Of a stretch of 64,000 nt of DNA, positions 61,304 to 64,000 are shown one piece after another. The stretch spans positions 77,001,066-77,065,065 of the forward strand of contig CM063499.1 in the NCBI GenBank assembly GCA_032207245.1, given 5' to 3'. Position numbers and translations under genes: made by a program. The notes below the pieces were generated by a model that was not told the origin of the DNA, searched no databases, and was given only the letters and a program-made list of their open reading frames with translations. Position 1 is the stretch's first letter. Each line of letters opens with the position of its first letter. This DNA is from Pardosa pseudoannulata. Lineage: Eukaryota > Arthropoda > Arachnida > Araneae > Lycosidae.

Positions 61304-63209
61304 TTGCATTTGGAAATGTGACTTTACAAAATGAATGAAATGGAAAATATCGTGTGCTCAGTTTTTTAGTTAATCAGGAAAACGAAAACTCTCGGCTGAG
61401 AATTATTGATAAAACTATTCTTATATCTTTAAAATGCTTGCAGGTAGTTTTACTCTTTGTTATAAAAAGCTTTGAATTATTTAGCTGTAGGCATACAATC
61501 TTTGCATACAAACGTGTGCGATATATGAAGATAACTTACGTAACAGGTTAAAAATGGTGAATACTGACATAATAACTTATGAGTAATCTGGACGCTGTCT
61601 GCATATTTATATTCAATAAGAAATTTAAGAAAAAAATACTGTCATTCGATATCTTGGTACTGGGAAAAACCTTCTCTTTGTATCTTATATAAAATATCAC
61701 AAAGCTGTGATAAGTATAATGTATTCTAAAGTCTATCTTTTAATCTACTTAGTACTTTGTCCTTGGCCCAATATGGAACGAGAAAGCCTTGATCTTCGTT
61801 GTCTCCACCCCTCAATTTTCCCCCAGCTCTGTCTGTAAGGCGCTTTTAAAATAGAGCTCTATATTAATATTCAGAGCATAAACTGTTATTCTGTGTCCTT
61901 GAAGACACCTGCGGAAGGATTATATCTCATTGTTCTCAACGGTTGAAAATCTCCCCCCTTTTTCACTTCCAATGCTAGCGGTGTCTCAGGCATACCTAAA
62001 TTTTATGGAAGACCTTGTTCAAAAATTTGTCGTTTAGAAACCACTAGAAACTAGATGAAGCAGCTCTCTAAATTACCTAGCTGAGTGTAGTAAAAATATT
62101 TAAACGAAGCCAACGTGAATAAGGGCAAAAAAATATGTAAAAATTTAAACTTAAGTTGTGCCCTTATTCACGTTTTGGCTTTTATGTTTTTCAGTTTATT
62201 CTGGTACAAATGCTTTCATTGTAGATGATTGCATAACTAACATTTTGTCTACGCCTTTGCTAAAATGTGTAATTTTCAGATTAGGTCTTTCACAGCAAGT
62301 AAATCTGCCTTACAACCAATTGGGTTGTTCCTTTTAGAAACAGTAGCATGTAATCGGAGAAAAACATTCGTTTCGTCACATTTTTTTGCAGCATTACAAG
62401 TTGCTTATAAGACATTAAGCATCTTATGAGCACTTTCACTGCTTTTAATCTCTTAAATCTGCTTGAACGAACTTTAAAGACTGAGAAATATTTGTTTAAT
62501 TACTGTAACAATGTCTGAAATGAGAATTATATGATTTGACCTTCGTTATTTCCCCAATCCTCTTAGCACCATTTCACGTATCTGCATTAATGTCAGGTTT
62601 ATTTGTCGAGTGTTTGCGACAAGATTGTCTTAAACTTCGGCTATTGGTGACAGTAACGTATCAGAGTCTAGTGGTACATGATGAGGAGTCTAAATTTGTC
62701 GCTGTCGTGTTCCTCCAAAATATTAAACAAATTTATTTTATTTTTCCATTCGGTTAGTAAGAGGGGCAAAATATTAATTATTTAGTAAACATTTTTTCAA
62801 GAATAACTTATGTACCGGTTTAATGTACAATATAAGAAAACTTTTCTCATTGTAATGGTATCTAGCCTATAACTTTATTCTTATCTTAATGCAAATCGAT
62901 GAAGACTCAATTGTTTGCAAATTTTGTTCCTTGGTGTCTAATCCAACAAACCATACCATAATGTGGTATTTAGACTTCTTTCTTTCTAACTTTCTGCTCG
63001 GTAAATTTCGAAAGTACGTTATCAAAATCGGTATCGTTCGGTACACTTCTTTCAGTTGACAAAATGGCTAAAGTAGAGTCGTTTTACCATCTTACCGCTG
63101 ATACCCGGTGCTGGTAGCGCCCTCCTTCTTCGAACAGGGGGGGGGGGAGGAGAGAAGAATGCTAACCATTCTTCATTTTTATATTTATATTTGCACTAGA
63201 TGTCTTAGA
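61304..63209. other. Intergenic sequence without recognised genes
   Basis: The frames at 61354-61551 and 62536-62757 lack splice context and coding bias, and I do not call them. A long-armed inverted repeat lies at 62107-62181 and a G-run at 63138-63148. Confidence 0.55.
62107..62181. repeat. Inverted repeat, hairpin-forming
   Basis: The arms AAGCCAACGTGAATAAGGGC and its complement (with a 2-base insertion) are about 21 bp, separated by about 31 bp of AT-rich sequence. Confidence 0.8.
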
Positions 63210-63597
63210 TCGGAATTTAATAAAGCAATTTCATGCAACGTCATGAACTACTTAATGCCCTTTCCATTCATTTGCATGTGTACGGCAGCCAATAGTTAAA
63301 CAATAAACTGCCCTTCCGTTTGAAACAAGAGCCGGAATTGTTATAAGTTGTGATCTGCCCTACTGCGTGAAATCGCCTTATTGAACTGAAATAGGAATAG
63401 AGCAATTTGTCGCAACGTCACGAACTACAATAATGCCCTTCCCATTCATTTTCATGTTTACAACACCCAATAGATAAACAATAAACTGCCCTTCCGTTTG
63501 AAACTAAAGCCAGAATTGTCATAATTTGAGAATTTGCCCTACTGCGTAAAATTGCCTGTCATAATTTGAGAATTTGCCCTACTGCGTAAAATTGCCT
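63210..63597. repeat. Nested tandem duplications
   Basis: About 170 bp at 63210-63376 is repeated, diverged, at 63391-63576 (shared CAACGTCA, AAACAATAAACTGCCCTTCC, GCCCTACTGCGT). Within the second unit, a 40-bp segment is exactly duplicated at 63518-63557 and 63558-63597. Confidence 0.8.
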
Positions 63598-63799
63598 GTA
63601 GGGACGGTAGGGAAGCTGACGGTAGGGAAGCAATGCAAAATATTGTACATCAATCGTACTTGATAGTTTAGTACATTGGGTGGATCCTAGCTGGGAGCAA
63701 GATATGATGCACAGGATGTGAGTGGTTAAATTTAAGGTTCAGCGAATTGATTATTAACCAACGTTTAACCGAACATAAGGTCATTTTAATTTGCTCGTG

Positions 63800-63965
63800 G
63801 GTAGTCTGCAGTCTCGGATCGCTTGGAGCGCTATGGTTTACTCTTTTGCTGCAAGAGGGCTGATGAGACCGGGACCTACCTCGTAAAGCCAATTTCGAAC
63901 AGCTACTGACCTCCATGTCAGCAATGGAATTCGAATTCATGAATTCTACCGACGAGTAGTTTAAT
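63800..63965 (-). repeat. tRNA-type SINE
   Basis: On the minus strand: GAATTCGAATTCCATTGC (B-box region), CATGGAGG, GTCTCATCAGCCCTCTTGCA, then TAGCGCTCCAAGCGATCC. The motif order matches 22060-22205. The 90-codon minus frame here is SINE sequence, not a gene. Confidence 0.65.
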
Positions 63966-64000
63966 ACTCATTCGTCGTCATCAGCGTTCGGTAAGATTAT

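Noticed and set aside
63668..63940. 90-codon minus frame
   Set aside because: It overlaps the SINE at 63800-63965.

Overview
The window is a stretch of nuclear DNA from an animal: strongly AT-rich, with short exons (48-136 bp) spread over introns of up to about 5 kb, GT-AG splice sites, and many DNA transposons (hAT, pogo/Tigger, piggyBac, Helitron), tRNA-type SINEs and solo LTRs. I see no rRNA, tRNA, CRISPR or bacterial-type operon. An arthropod, perhaps an arachnid, is my guess from the small cysteine-containing gene at the right, but the sequence does not prove it.

Two genes are recognisable and they converge. On the plus strand are the last exons of a long coiled-coil protein: eight exons at 3029-21898, the same eight exons again at 26965-42127, then three single-copy exons (47153, 49648 and 52099) ending in a stop at 52231-52233. 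On the minus strand are five small exons (59516 down to 55212) encoding the last 104 residues of a small, probably secreted, cysteine-containing protein. The 5' ends of both genes lie outside the window or could not be found. I could not assign the coiled-coil protein to a named family.

The main structural feature is a large duplication. Bases 124-23900 and 24159-44096 are homologous along their length. They are separated by an assembly gap of exactly 100 N (23901-24000) and a 95-bp piece of a piggyBac-like element that is cut by the gap. All sixteen exon copies are open, with 10 base differences and 4 residue differences over 837 coding bases, while the introns differ by many insertions and deletions of 0.5-1.4 kb. 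The gap at the junction makes two haplotypes joined head to tail the simplest explanation. A true tandem duplication would stay in frame and cannot be excluded from sequence alone.

Because the copies are allelic or recently duplicated, they act as a natural experiment for mobile elements. A piggyBac-like element is present in one copy and absent in the other, with a clean TTAA empty site, and other insertions have clean counterparts. Two non-autonomous families, here called X and Y, have CA...TG ends and 6-bp target duplications and do not fit the 8-bp hAT pattern seen around them. A tandem Helitron pair, hairpin-repeat LTRs and a hAT element with an internal duplication plus a template-switch palindrome are also present.

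In the intergenic region 59517-64000 I found no convincing gene, only repeats, a long-armed hairpin and tandem duplications. I did not find a coherent new biological system; the novelty is in the transposon families and in the duplication.
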